A DNA stretch of 64,000 nt from JAVBNT01 sp031551355. Lineage in GTDB: Bacteria; Vulcanimicrobiota; CADAWZ01. This document shows positions 52,092 to 60,438 of this stretch, piece after piece (position 1 is the stretch's first letter; each line of letters opens with the position of its first letter). The notes beneath the pieces are model-generated. The model had not been told where the DNA came from, did no database searches, and saw only the letters and a program-made list of their open reading frames with translations. Location of the stretch: positions 1 through 64,000 of the forward strand of contig JAVBNT010000034.1 of NCBI GenBank assembly GCA_031551355.1, read 5' to 3'. The position numbers were made by a program, and so were the translations under genes.

Positions 52092-52749
52092 TTTTGTTTC
52101 TCCCCTGCTTTTTGAAGATTTGAGAACGATGAAAAGTAATTAACGGCAAAGATTTTTTTAACAATTGACTACTAAAATTATATCATAATTTTAGCTTTTT
52201 GACTTGTTTTTAATTGTTAATATTGTGTTAACAGAGGTGGGGGGCACTAACATTATGCAGCTATTATTTGCCGTTTATGGAGACTTTGAGCTCCTTATTG
52301 GGGTTATATACTTAGCAGGTTGAGAATTATTTTGTTAACATTATTGTTTCACTTGATGTTTCTGCCGTTGTGAAGGAGCATGGCGGGGCGGTTTAGTTAA
52401 GGAAAAAACGCGGAAATAGTAGAAATTATGAGCGTTTACCCCAGCATACAGAGCAGCCAGTCTTTGCGGCAAAATAGAAAACCAGTCGCATAAGCGGGCG
52501 TTTATTTCCATAAAATCTGCGGCGGTATGAGAGATAAACAAAAAAATTATAAGAGCCCTTTTTTCGACTAGAGCAGTTTGTAATTGAACTGTCATACTCC
52601 TGACAAACAACCGACATCGGTCAATCAATAAAATACTGGTTCGCCGCAGCGGAGTTTATCCCCGCGAAGGCGGGGACTCGCGATGACGGCTACACCGTCT
52701 TTTTCAAAAATGTTTACCGGATTTTGTGACATATAGAATGCAAATTGCT
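52092..52749. other. intergenic region, 658 bp, with one short palindromic repeat
   Basis: Contains AT-rich leader of the pilin gene, then a stretch of different texture (52340-52630). A 95-codon open frame on the minus strand in it has no ribosome site or recognised family. A CCCCGCGAAGGCGGGG palindrome at about 52660-52680 belongs to the common dispersed type. No gene is called. Confidence 0.5.
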
Positions 52750-52980
52750 CTAGTCATCATATCTCATTTTATCTCTGGCAGCTTTTAATATTTCTGAATA
52801 ATCCGGAGAAAAAGGTTCGACAAGAATTTTTTGCAATTGTCCTTCCAGGTTCCACAAAACCTGCTTTTCCGCCTTATCATCAAATAAAATATCATCGAAT
52901 TTCTCTGTTTCACAGGTCCGGGATAAAAATTCAAATAAGATCAATGCTTCATCTTTATTCAAAACCAGGCTTATTTCCAT
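52750..52980 (-). CDS. small hypothetical protein
   Basis: A 76-residue acidic, mostly helical protein (MEISLVLNKDEALILFEFLSR...). The start at 52980 is chosen for GAGAGGA seven bases upstream; a longer frame to 53007 lacks such a site. No family is recognised. The C-terminal RDKMRYDD and helical N-terminus suggest a small soluble partner protein. It is 87 bases downstream of the HD-domain gene on the same strand. Confidence 0.65.
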   Translation of the reverse strand: MEISLVLNKDEALILFEFLSRTCETEKFDDILFDDKAEKQVLWNLEGQLQKILVEPFSPDYSEILKAARDKMRYDD

Positions 52981-53067
52981 ACATATGTCCTCTCCGGAAA
53001 GTGTCAAAAGGATGAAATATATTTAGATTTCGATAACTAAGATTGTATTGTTAGTGCAGTATGACAG

Positions 53068-53670
53068 TTATAAAAAAGTTGTATCCCTGACGTTTGGCAA
53101 AATGCTGTATACGGAACAATTCATGACGCTCTCAAATTGTTTCTTTATCTCAAAGATGGCATTCCATCGATCTATTGTAAACGCTTTAAAGCCATATCTT
53201 CTTGTAACGTCAACAAATCTCTTCTCCAGTAGACAAAGTCCGTCGCTTGTTGCAAGAGCATCACATAATTGTACTAATTTATCATAGTCATCGTAAGTTT
53301 CTGTATTGATAAAATTATTTATAAATTCTTTTTCTTCCGCTGTTATATCCCATTGCCCAATATCTGTATTAATATCTTTGATGGGATAGGAATGTGTTAA
53401 GCAGATTTTAGCAACATCAAGCCAGCCGTTATCCTTACAATAATTATAGCCATCTAAAATATGCCGTATTGAAGTAACACCTTCTCTTCTGCCGATATCA
53501 TGCAATAGACCTAACACATAGGCCTTTTCACCGTCAATCCGGCTGTGCTCAGCAATTATTTCACAGGCAATTGCTACAAAACGGGAGTGAGCTACCCATT
53601 TGCCGGAATTTTTAGCATTAGCTTTTTCCAGTTCTTTTTCTGCGATATCTTTTGTGGGATATTGTTTCAT
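53068..53670 (-). CDS. HD-domain phosphohydrolase
   Basis: A 200-residue HD-superfamily protein. Metal ligands are visible as WVAHSRFVA (first His), LGLLHDIGRREG (HD pair) and LCDALATSDG (final Asp). Such enzymes hydrolyse phosphate esters of nucleotides or similar compounds; the substrate is unknown. The codon texture is more AT-rich than the neighbours', and the gene sits in the accessory stretch downstream of tRNA-fMet, so it may be acquired. Ribosome site GAGGTG lies just before the ATG. Confidence 0.88.
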   Translation of the reverse strand: MKQYPTKDIAEKELEKANAKNSGKWVAHSRFVAIACEIIAEHSRIDGEKAYVLGLLHDIGRREGVTSIRHILDGYNYCKDNGWLDVAKICLTHSYPIKDINTDIGQWDITAEEKEFINNFINTETYDDYDKLVQLCDALATSDGLCLLEKRFVDVTRRYGFKAFTIDRWNAIFEIKKQFESVMNCSVYSILPNVRDTTFL

Positions 53671-53799
53671 AATTCACCTCTATTATTGTGTTTAAAAAGA
53701 ACTCACCTGCCGATTATATCACTGAATGGTAGAGGCAGTCTATTCTATTACCGTCTGATGATGGAATAAAGAAGGGGTTAGTGATACAGCATTTTTGAA

Positions 53800-53905
53800 A
53801 ACCAAAACCGCGCCCTCCGGGTCGGAGCAAATTACGATTTGCTTCCATGAAAATAAAATGCTGATACCCCCTTAGGTCGTAATAAAAAAAGACTGCATTT
53901 GTATA
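53800..53905. repeat. diverged copy of the tRNA-fMet-derived foldback unit
   Basis: It shares CGCCCTCCGGGTCG, the AGCAAATTA..TTTGCTT hairpin and a trailing AAAAAAAGACTG tract with the units at 54642 and 54788, at perhaps three quarters identity. The rest of the 375-base gap (53671-54045) shows nothing further. Confidence 0.65.
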
Positions 53906-54045
53906 GCAATCTCGAATAAACCACGCAAGCCGTCACAAATGTGGCGGGTTTTATAATTTGGCTTTGGCTCAGAAGGCTGACAAAACATCGGACTATTGTC
54001 TTTAATCTGTCCAATTGTTTTATCACCTTTTCTGCTTATTTCAAG

Positions 54046-54450
54046 TTACCATATCGCCGCCTTACATGATGGGCATTCATTCCTATGTACACAAACGATA
54101 CCCCTACAAACGGGACAGCGATAAATTTTCTCTTGCTGCTGCAAAAAGAAGTTCATGCCATGCTCACGAATTGTTGCAATGTTTTCGAGCATACTCATGT
54201 GATATTTTGTCCGATACCGCATATCCAAATCCTTTAAGCGGCGACAGGGAGTATCGCAGGAGGCGCATGTTTGCCATCCATTTTTGGTTCGTTTCTCGCA
54301 TACTACAATTTTGCAGTTTGAACAGGATTTCGGTTTGCTGTTATCAGATGCGCGGCATCCCAAACACTGATTGCGAGGGCGAATATTGCCATAACATAAA
54401 CGGCAATTCATCCCACACGGGGCAATTAGTTCTGCACTCATTTTAACCAT
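54046..54450 (-). CDS. Cys-rich zinc-binding DUF3795-like protein
   Basis: A 134-residue protein. The opening IAPCGMNCRLCYGN is the DUF3795 hallmark. Further metal-binding pairs are CLGC, CSNCKIVVC, CASCDTPC, and near the end CPVCRGIVC...CPSC, enough for two or three zinc or Fe-S sites. Function of the family is unknown. The start has GGGGGG eight bases upstream. It lies in the accessory stretch behind tRNA-fMet. Confidence 0.82.
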   Translation of the reverse strand: MVKMSAELIAPCGMNCRLCYGNIRPRNQCLGCRASDNSKPKSCSNCKIVVCEKRTKNGWQTCASCDTPCRRLKDLDMRYRTKYHMSMLENIATIREHGMNFFLQQQEKIYRCPVCRGIVCVHRNECPSCKAAIW

Positions 54451-54641
54451 GAAACTTACCCCCCTTTTCTACGCCTTATCCAGCCATACTTGATCAAATT
54501 ATAGCACAGAAGTCTAGCATAATCTATTTATCTGCATTGACATGTAAATAAGCAAGGAAGGGGGACAAGTGTTATTACGGCATTTCGGAATTTAAGCCCA
54601 AAAAGAAGTCTAAAACCCTCAGGTTCGACGATTTTGGACAG

Positions 54642-54787
54642 GGTTGCGGGAACAGGATTTGCACCTGCGCCCTCCGGGTCGAAGCAAATTACTGTTTGCT
54701 TCCCATGAATATAATAAAATGCTCATAACCCTGAGGTCTCAAAAAAAAGAGACCGCGTTTGTAACACAGTCTCTTGAGTGTAGAATT
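54642..54787 (-). repeat. pseudo-tRNA foldback unit 2
   Basis: A 146-base unit. Reading the minus strand: an AGAGAC..GTCTCT hairpin with T run (terminator-like), an inverted piece of the tRNA-fMet anticodon/variable region (GGGTTATGAGCAT), an inner hairpin AAGCAAA..TTTGCTT, then the 3' half of tRNA-fMet (GGTGCAAATCCTG, acceptor strand, CCC end). It cannot fold as a normal tRNA. Confidence 0.8.
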
Positions 54788-54932
54788 GGTTGCGGGGACA
54801 GGATTTGCACCTGCGCCCTCCGGGTCGAAGCAAATTACTGTTTGCTTCCCATGAATATAATGAGATGCTCATAACCCGAAGGTCGCAAAAAAAAGAGACC
54901 GCGTTTGTAACACAGTCTCTTGAGTGTAGAAT
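54788..54932 (-). repeat. pseudo-tRNA foldback unit 1
   Basis: Nearly identical to the unit at 54642, at exactly 146-base spacing, and directly abutting the true tRNA-fMet 3' end. Its minus-strand first part (AGAGAC..GTCTCT plus seven T) is the likely terminator of the tRNA gene. It ends with an intact acceptor strand and CCA. Apparent open frames here are antisense-tRNA artefacts. Confidence 0.82.
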
Positions 54933-55009
54933 TGGTTGCGGGGACAGGATTTGAACCTGCGACCTCCGGGTTATGAGCCCGACGAGCTTCCTGACTGCTC
55001 CACCCCGCG
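54933..55009 (-). tRNA. tRNA-fMet (CAT), initiator
   Basis: A 77-nt tRNA with encoded CCA. The acceptor begins CGCGGGG against CCCCGCA, giving the unpaired first position (C1-A72) of bacterial initiators. The anticodon stem shows GGGCTCATAACCC with three G-C pairs, also an initiator mark; the anticodon is complementary to 54973-54975. T-arm CAGGTTCAAATCCTG. It carries formyl-methionine to the ribosome P site to start translation. A near-consensus promoter lies just upstream. Confidence 0.97.
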
Positions 55010-55027
55010 ATTTTCAGATGCTATGCT

Positions 55028-55055
55028 ATTATATCACAATTTTTTGTGGTGTCAA
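55028..55055 (-). promoter_or_regulatory. sigma70 promoter of tRNA-fMet
   Basis: Both hexamers match consensus, TTGACA and TATAAT on the minus strand, with a 16-base spacer, about 18 bases before the tRNA 5' end. Confidence 0.85.
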
Positions 55056-55428
55056 GTATGAATTTATAATGTTTTTTTGTTATCTGCCGGATGTGATTAA
55101 ATAGTCTTCTTTTGCCTAAAACACTTATAGGAGCTGATGTTTTTTGTTTTATTGAATTCTTTACGGAAATTATTTTTTATGAGAGTTAATATTTTTAATT
55201 GCGGGTTTGCAGATATTTTATATGATATTTTTTATAATTTTAACAAAATATTGCGGACGGTGTATTTGATATACCTAATGTAGTTAAATCTGATACTTAA
55301 AGAGGATTTTTTTGTCGTATAAGGAATCTTTTCCATGATTCAATTTAGGCTGTTTTTATTTTTAGCTATCGAAATTATTATTTGACTATTTATAAAAAGA
55401 CTATTCTTAAAAAAATGGAGATGTTTTT
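55056..55428. other. AT-rich intergenic region, 373 bp
   Basis: Leader of the ClpN-domain gene. I see no RNA gene, riboswitch or clear repeat. A short ribosome site (AATGGAGATG) precedes the next start codon. Confidence 0.5.
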
Positions 55429-57309
55429 ATGGACGAGAACGTACAACAAGAAAGACCGGTTGTGATACCTTTGAACGCAGATCAGGTGTTTGAATATTTA
55501 TCGCCGGATATGCAGAATTATATAGTTGTGGCCAAAAAGTTTTCAAAACAGCATAAGCATTTTTATATTGGCCTGGAGCATCTTTTTGCCGCTTTCCTGT
55601 CTGAAAGTACCTCGGTTATCAGGCGTTATATAAATATGCCGAAATTGAACTGGAAAAAGAAGGTAAATGATTTTCTTCAGAAGGCTTATTCGCCGATGAT
55701 TGCCAAAGACCATTGGGTCGGTTATCTGGTTACGCCGAGAATGCAGTCCGTTTGGAGAGCGTCAATAGAGAGTACCCGGTTTAAGGATGTTTCAGAAGTA
55801 AGGGAATCTAATGTTTTACTGGCGATGCTGGGTAATCCTGAAAGTATCGTCTCCAAGTGGATAGAGCGTGAGAACTATGGTTTTTGCGGCGGAGAAGATA
55901 TCAGGACTTATATGGCCAACGATCTGGCTTTTGATATGGGATCGGTAATTTCCGTCGGCCCTCATAATTCCGATGAGGCGATTGAAGCTAAAAATCAGAA
56001 GAATGAGAGTAAAAAAACGGTTACCGCCAATCCGTTTAAAATTCTTACCCAGAATTTATCTATTTCGGATCTGTTCAAAAAGAAAGATCGTGCTCCTGCT
56101 TCTACTGCTGATTCTTTTGAAGATAGTTGGGAACAGCCTGAGGTCTCTGCCGATTTGATGCAGACGACCCCGCCTGAACAGGATATGACTGTTGAGCAGC
56201 CTTACTATGAAGAACAACCGATGCCTCAGGCACTGCAGGAAGATCCTCAGTCTTTATCTGCCGAAACTTCCGAAGAGGTTGTGACTCCGTCTGTAAGCGG
56301 GACCAGAACAATAAAGGTCGGCGATCAATTTATTTACGTAGATCAGGAACTTATGGACCGTGGAATTCCCGAGTCTTTTTTGAATCAACTGGTGACTCTT
56401 TCGGAGAAATACGGTGCTATTCCGGAAAGACTGCCTTTAAAGGGCAAAAAGGTTAATTTTGAGGAACTTTTGCGTGCAGAGCTGACTGATGATGAATATG
56501 ATGTTGTTTTGAAGGATATCAGTACCATTATAAGAGTAGATACTTCGCGTTCGCCTTTTAGAAGGGGCAGCGGACGGCTTCGTCCTGAAACAGGTGCCAA
56601 AGCGGTTGCCGCCAAGAAAAAGGAGCAGGAAGGAAAAGATACGTCTGTTCTGCAATTGTCGTCTGAAGAGATGTCTTCGGCAATTGATGACGTTGCGTCT
56701 CTTTCTGTGGATGACGAGTCTTCTGAAGAAGAAATTGTCAGGGTTGAACTCTCCGCTGAGACACTTGGGATTAGTGATGCCGAACAGAGCGATGCCGGTG
56801 ATATTGAACAAACTGCTGAAACCGCTGCTGAGCTGGAGGCGGATGCAGACTCTGTAGAAGAGGCCAAGCAGGAAGCTGTTGCAGACGACTCCAAGGAGAA
56901 AAAATCCGAACCGGAGCCTGAAGAACGTCCGAAAGAAACTGCTAAAATATCACAGGCAGATTTGCCTGCTGCACTTGTTCAGCCGTCACAGAAACGCAGC
57001 CGGGTAGGTAAGACATTGATTGCCGAGTTTGGCGGTGTGGCTATAAAACAGGTTAACCCTTTACAATCTGTGGATGTTTCTGAATTTAATGATTTTATAC
57101 TGTTAACCGGTATTAAAGATCGGATTGATATCGCGGAGCTCCTGTCGTCATCGGAAGGAAATTATCTTAACTGCAATTCTGAAGTGTTACAGAGCGGCTT
57201 TTTGTGGAGCGATATATCTGACTGCACTTTTGAACATATTGTCAAAGCGACCGAAAGAACGAGTCATATTAGATTTGATACGGTTCCAGTCGTACTCAGT
57301 AAAAAGTAA
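55429..57309 (+). CDS. Clp N-domain protein lacking an ATPase, with acidic linkers and conserved tail
   Basis: A 626-residue protein. Residues 11-165 match the double Clp-repeat (ClpA/ClpB/ClpC N-domain): KQHKHFYIGLEHLFAAFL, VTPRMQSVWRASIE and a second SNVLLAMLG repeat. No AAA module follows (no Walker A or B). Residues 190-285 are disordered; 285-395 hold a compact segment (TRTIKVGDQFIYVD...RELTDDEYDVVLKDIS-like); 400-540 are highly acidic; 545-626 look folded again. Clp N-domains bind substrates or adaptors, so this may be an adaptor or scaffold. The FHA gene begins 14 bases later, suggesting a two-protein phospho-dependent module. Confidence 0.8.
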   Translation: MDENVQQERPVVIPLNADQVFEYLSPDMQNYIVVAKKFSKQHKHFYIGLEHLFAAFLSESTSVIRRYINMPKLNWKKKVNDFLQKAYSPMIAKDHWVGYLVTPRMQSVWRASIESTRFKDVSEVRESNVLLAMLGNPESIVSKWIERENYGFCGGEDIRTYMANDLAFDMGSVISVGPHNSDEAIEAKNQKNESKKTVTANPFKILTQNLSISDLFKKKDRAPASTADSFEDSWEQPEVSADLMQTTPPEQDMTVEQPYYEEQPMPQALQEDPQSLSAETSEEVVTPSVSGTRTIKVGDQFIYVDQELMDRGIPESFLNQLVTLSEKYGAIPERLPLKGKKVNFEELLRAELTDDEYDVVLKDISTIIRVDTSRSPFRRGSGRLRPETGAKAVAAKKKEQEGKDTSVLQLSSEEMSSAIDDVASLSVDDESSEEEIVRVELSAETLGISDAEQSDAGDIEQTAETAAELEADADSVEEAKQEAVADDSKEKKSEPEPEERPKETAKISQADLPAALVQPSQKRSRVGKTLIAEFGGVAIKQVNPLQSVDVSEFNDFILLTGIKDRIDIAELLSSSEGNYLNCNSEVLQSGFLWSDISDCTFEHIVKATERTSHIRFDTVPVVLSKK

Positions 57310-57323
57310 ATAAGGAGATCGTT

Positions 57324-57683
57324 ATGTCTGATAATACAGCGTATATTATTCTTGAGATTGTAAATGGCGTATATGACGGGACTGTTTACAATTTTGAATC
57401 CTTTCCTGTGTCCATAGGGCGCAACCCTGACAATGATATCGCCATCCCTTACGAATCTGCTGCATCGCGCAGGCATGCACAGATTTTTAAAGAGGAGGAT
57501 TCATTCTATGTTGTGGATCTGACCAGCAGTAACGGTACATTTGTAAATGATGCCAGAGTCTCTGAGAGAAGAGATTTGTTTAATAACGATTTGATAACCA
57601 TCGGTTCACTGATTATAAGATGTAATATCGGTTATACAAAAGCGTCCCCGTCGGCTCCTCCGGCTTCTACCTCTGCCGGATAA
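57324..57683 (+). CDS. stand-alone FHA domain protein
   Basis: A 119-residue protein that is almost entirely one forkhead-associated domain: FPVSIGRNPDNDIAI, the SRRHAQI core (Ser and His contacts for phosphothreonine), DLTSSNGTFVNDARV and DLITIGSLIIRC. It binds phosphothreonine peptides. The short Pro/Ser tail is disordered. It is co-transcribed with the ClpN-domain gene (14-base gap, AAGGAG ribosome site); that partner's long acidic Thr/Ser-containing linkers are a plausible ligand. No Ser/Thr kinase is in the window. Confidence 0.93.
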   Translation: MSDNTAYIILEIVNGVYDGTVYNFESFPVSIGRNPDNDIAIPYESAASRRHAQIFKEEDSFYVVDLTSSNGTFVNDARVSERRDLFNNDLITIGSLIIRCNIGYTKASPSAPPASTSAG

Positions 57684-57710
57684 TAAATAATTCCGTATAA
57701 ATTATGTATG

Positions 57711-57746
57711 AAAAAATCGCTTTAAAATTTTTAAAGCGATTTTTTT
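57711..57746. terminator. bidirectional terminator between convergent genes
   Basis: AAAAAATCGCTTTAAAA pairs with TTTTAAAGCGATTTTTT. A/T tracts on both sides allow it to end the FHA transcript and the minus-strand gene ending at 57774. Confidence 0.88.
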
Positions 57747-57773
57747 GTGTTATCATCAGCCGGTTACCGGCAT

Positions 57774-58337
57774 TTAAATCATTCCCGTCGCCAGTTTGCG
57801 CGTTTTGCCGCAAATCAGGCATTTAAATTCACTTACAGCCCATCTTGATATTTTTTCTGTTTCCTGATGGGGAATCGGTACGTATGCATGAACGTGCTCA
57901 ACGCCGCCCTCATTGATATATATAACCTTCTGACCTTTGGTTCTGAAAAGGATAATATCTTCCATTTTCGCTACTTTATCATATTCAATGCTCATAGAGT
58001 AAGATTTATTGTCGGGAAGCAGCGTGTATTTACAAAGGGTTCTTACTTCGCCTATTGATACAATGCGGCAATCGATCGGTTTTCCTTCGACATCCATCTC
58101 TACAAGACACAAATGCGTAGACTCGGCGATGCTTTTTTCGGTTAGTGTGAAGCGGATCGTTTTCGATGTCTTTCTTTCCCTTGGAAATACGGAACAAACA
58201 CGTATGCGGTAACCTTCCGGAGTTAAAACGTTGTATCCCGTTTCCTGGCCAACTTTTTTAGACTCGGCCCCGAACAACCCCATAACATATTCCACTGCAA
58301 TTTTATTCCTGTTAAAAGATTGTTGTGCGGATGGCAT
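57774..58337 (-). CDS. conserved-looking protein of unknown function
   Basis: A 187-residue soluble protein with mixed alpha/beta pattern and no family I recognise. A helical N-terminus (AVEYVMGLFGAESKKVG) is followed by strand-rich sequence (YRIRVCSVFPRERKTSKTIRFTL, HLCLVEMDVEGKPIDCRIVSIGEV). The C-terminal FKCLICGKTRKLATG has a CxxC that could bind zinc, with His residues shortly before (HVHAYVPIPH). It is monocistronic and convergent with the FHA gene. Confidence 0.65.
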   Translation of the reverse strand: MPSAQQSFNRNKIAVEYVMGLFGAESKKVGQETGYNVLTPEGYRIRVCSVFPRERKTSKTIRFTLTEKSIAESTHLCLVEMDVEGKPIDCRIVSIGEVRTLCKYTLLPDNKSYSMSIEYDKVAKMEDIILFRTKGQKVIYINEGGVEHVHAYVPIPHQETEKISRWAVSEFKCLICGKTRKLATGMI

Positions 58338-58595
58338 TACACTGATACCTGCCTTCTCAATAAGTTTTTCTTAACCTTTCATCGCCGGGGAGCCATAGCC
58401 GGCATTAAAAAAGCTGTCTAAAACTTCTTTGTAAAAAATCTTTTCCCTTCTTTAAATTGCTTCTATAAAAAATATCAGACGCTGCTTAGGTTTTGAATCC
58501 AAGGAAGATTTTCCTTAGTGTTGAATGTTTTTAACAATATTAAAAATAGAACTTTGAATTCTTTGTAAACTATTAATGCATTGGGAGGTATTATT

Positions 58596-58889
58596 TTGGA
58601 TAAATCAGATTTTGACGATACTTTAAGAAATGTTGTAAATGACGGTCTTGTAGTATGCCTGCACGCTTATGAGAATATACATACAAATCTTTATCTTTTG
58701 TTGCAGCACTTAAGATGTCTTGTTGAAGATACGAGGGACAGCGGCGAGTATGAGCAGTTGAATAATGCCCTTTATTCGTTTTATTCGTCTATCAGCGCAT
58801 CGCATAAATGCCTGCTTGAGGTGGACGGACCGGTAAAAGAGATCGCCGAATGGCTTGAATCTGAAGATGATGAAGAAGAAGAGGATTAA
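58596..58889 (+). CDS. small helical acidic protein upstream of selA
   Basis: A 97-residue all-helical protein from TTG 58596, chosen because GGGAGG lies seven bases before it (the frame is open to 58581). It reads LDKSDFDDTLRNVVNDGLVVCLHAYENIHTN... and ends in a run of Asp/Glu. No family is recognised. It ends three bases before the selA ATG, so the two are co-translated. A role near selenocysteine synthesis is suggested only by position. Confidence 0.72.
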   Translation: MDKSDFDDTLRNVVNDGLVVCLHAYENIHTNLYLLLQHLRCLVEDTRDSGEYEQLNNALYSFYSSISASHKCLLEVDGPVKEIAEWLESEDDEEEED

Positions 58890-58892
58890 TAG

Positions 58893-60263
58893 ATGAATAC
58901 GATTCCTTCCGTGGACTCAATATTAATGAATCCGATTCTGAGGAACTTATTGAATAGCTTTCCAAGGCCTTTTGTGCTTAAGGCTGTACGCCGTTTTACG
59001 GAAAAGTGCCGCAGTGATATCCTCGGCGGCAAAACGGCTGAATATAATTTTAGTGATTGCGAGCTTTTAAGCGAAATATCCTCGGAACTGTCGTCTTTTT
59101 TTGAAAAAAGGATGAAACGGGTTGTCAATGCCACCGGAATTATACTTCATACCGGCATGGGGCGTGCTCCTTTTGCCGATTCCGTTATCAGGGCTCTTGA
59201 AGATATGTCGGGATTTGTTAATATCCAGGCGGATTTGGAGCATGGCAAGCGTTCCAGAAGGGATGGATTTGCCCAGGAACTTTTATGTGAGCTCACGGGT
59301 GCCGAGGCTGCTCTTGTTGTTAATAACAATGCGGCAGCAACGATGCTTGTTCTGAACACGTTTGCCTATGGAAAAGAGGCAATTGTCTCCAGAGGCCAGC
59401 TTGTGGAAATAGGCGGCTCTTTCAGACTTCCGGACGTTATGGATAAAAGCGGCGTCATGATGAAAGAAGTTGGAACAACCAACAGGACGCACCTTGCCGA
59501 CTATGAAAATGCCGTATCGGATAATACATCATTAATTTTTAGGGTTCATCCTTCAAACTACAGGATCAGCGGGTTTGTTCATCAGCCTTCATTGCCGCAG
59601 ATTTGCGGTTTGGCGCGTAAGAAGGGACTCATTGTTGCCGATGATATTGGCGCCGGTTCTCTTTTGAGCTTTTCGGAATTCGGCATTTCCGATGAACCGC
59701 TGGTCGGGGATAGTATCGCTGCCGGTGCCGACTTGGTTCTGTTCAGCGGTGATAAGCTGTTGGGCGGGCCTCAGGCAGGGATTATTTTGGGCAGGAAATC
59801 ACTGATTGAAAAAATCAGAAAAAATCCTTTGTCACGTATATTGAGGGTCTGTAAACTTACAATTTCCGTTTTAGACGCGACACTGATGCTTTATTTTGAC
59901 AAAAAGCGCTTGCTGAGTGAGAGTCCTTTTTACAGGGCGTTGTCCTTTTCATCGGAAGAACTCAGGATGCGCGCCGAAAGCATTGCCGGTGCTTTGTCGG
60001 CGGTGCACCCGGATTTTAAATTTACTGTTGAAAAGGACTTTTCTTATATGGGCAGCGGTTCCATGCCTATGGATGCTATTGAATCGTATGTTGTTTCGGT
60101 AAAGTCCTTTCACACTCCGGATAAACTTGCGGCTCTGCTGCGCAAATATCAGGTGCCGATTTTTTCAAGAATCAGCAATGATCGTGTTATCTTTGACATG
60201 AGGACGCTTTTGACCGGTGAGGAACGTTTTATCATTGAGGCATTTGAGAGTATAAAAAAATAA
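58893..60263 (+). CDS. selA: L-seryl-tRNA(Sec) selenium transferase
   Basis: A 456-residue PLP enzyme converting seryl-tRNA(Sec) to selenocysteinyl-tRNA(Sec) with selenophosphate. Family landmarks: VVNATGIILHTGMGRAPF, LVVNNNAAATMLVLNT, RGQLVEIGGSFRLPDVM, GTTNRTHLADYE, and the PLP lysine in FSGDKLLGGPQAG (Lys288). Length is typical. It implies selenoproteins in this organism, but selB, selC and selD are not in the window and no in-frame TGA with a hairpin was noticed here. It overlaps nothing and follows the small acidic protein gene by three bases. Confidence 0.96.
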   Translation: MNTIPSVDSILMNPILRNLLNSFPRPFVLKAVRRFTEKCRSDILGGKTAEYNFSDCELLSEISSELSSFFEKRMKRVVNATGIILHTGMGRAPFADSVIRALEDMSGFVNIQADLEHGKRSRRDGFAQELLCELTGAEAALVVNNNAAATMLVLNTFAYGKEAIVSRGQLVEIGGSFRLPDVMDKSGVMMKEVGTTNRTHLADYENAVSDNTSLIFRVHPSNYRISGFVHQPSLPQICGLARKKGLIVADDIGAGSLLSFSEFGISDEPLVGDSIAAGADLVLFSGDKLLGGPQAGIILGRKSLIEKIRKNPLSRILRVCKLTISVLDATLMLYFDKKRLLSESPFYRALSFSSEELRMRAESIAGALSAVHPDFKFTVEKDFSYMGSGSMPMDAIESYVVSVKSFHTPDKLAALLRKYQVPIFSRISNDRVIFDMRTLLTGEERFIIEAFESIKK

Positions 60264-60438
60264 TTTTGCTGACTGACATTGTATGTCGGCGGTATTTTAT
60301 GTTTTTTGGGTAACTATTATTTGTTTATCTAAATTAAAATAAGCGGACCCGGTGTTTTTGTGAAGGATTATTGTTGGTTTCGACAAAGTTAGACTTATAC
60401 GTTAATTAGTTTTTGGATGCACCAGAAAGAGGTATTAT

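Noticed and set aside
52341..52628. 95-codon minus-strand open frame
   Set aside because: No ribosome site, no family recognised, odd composition and repeat-like surroundings. It could be a remnant of acquired DNA, but coding cannot be supported.
54644..54874. 76-codon open frame on the plus strand (REQDLHLRPPG...) across the pseudo-tRNA units
   Set aside because: It is the antisense of tRNA-fMet and its copies; such frames (QDLNLRPPG-type) are familiar false proteins.
58893..60263. Selenoprotein gene in the window
   Set aside because: selA implies selenocysteine use, but no open frame here continues through an in-frame TGA with a downstream hairpin as far as I could read.
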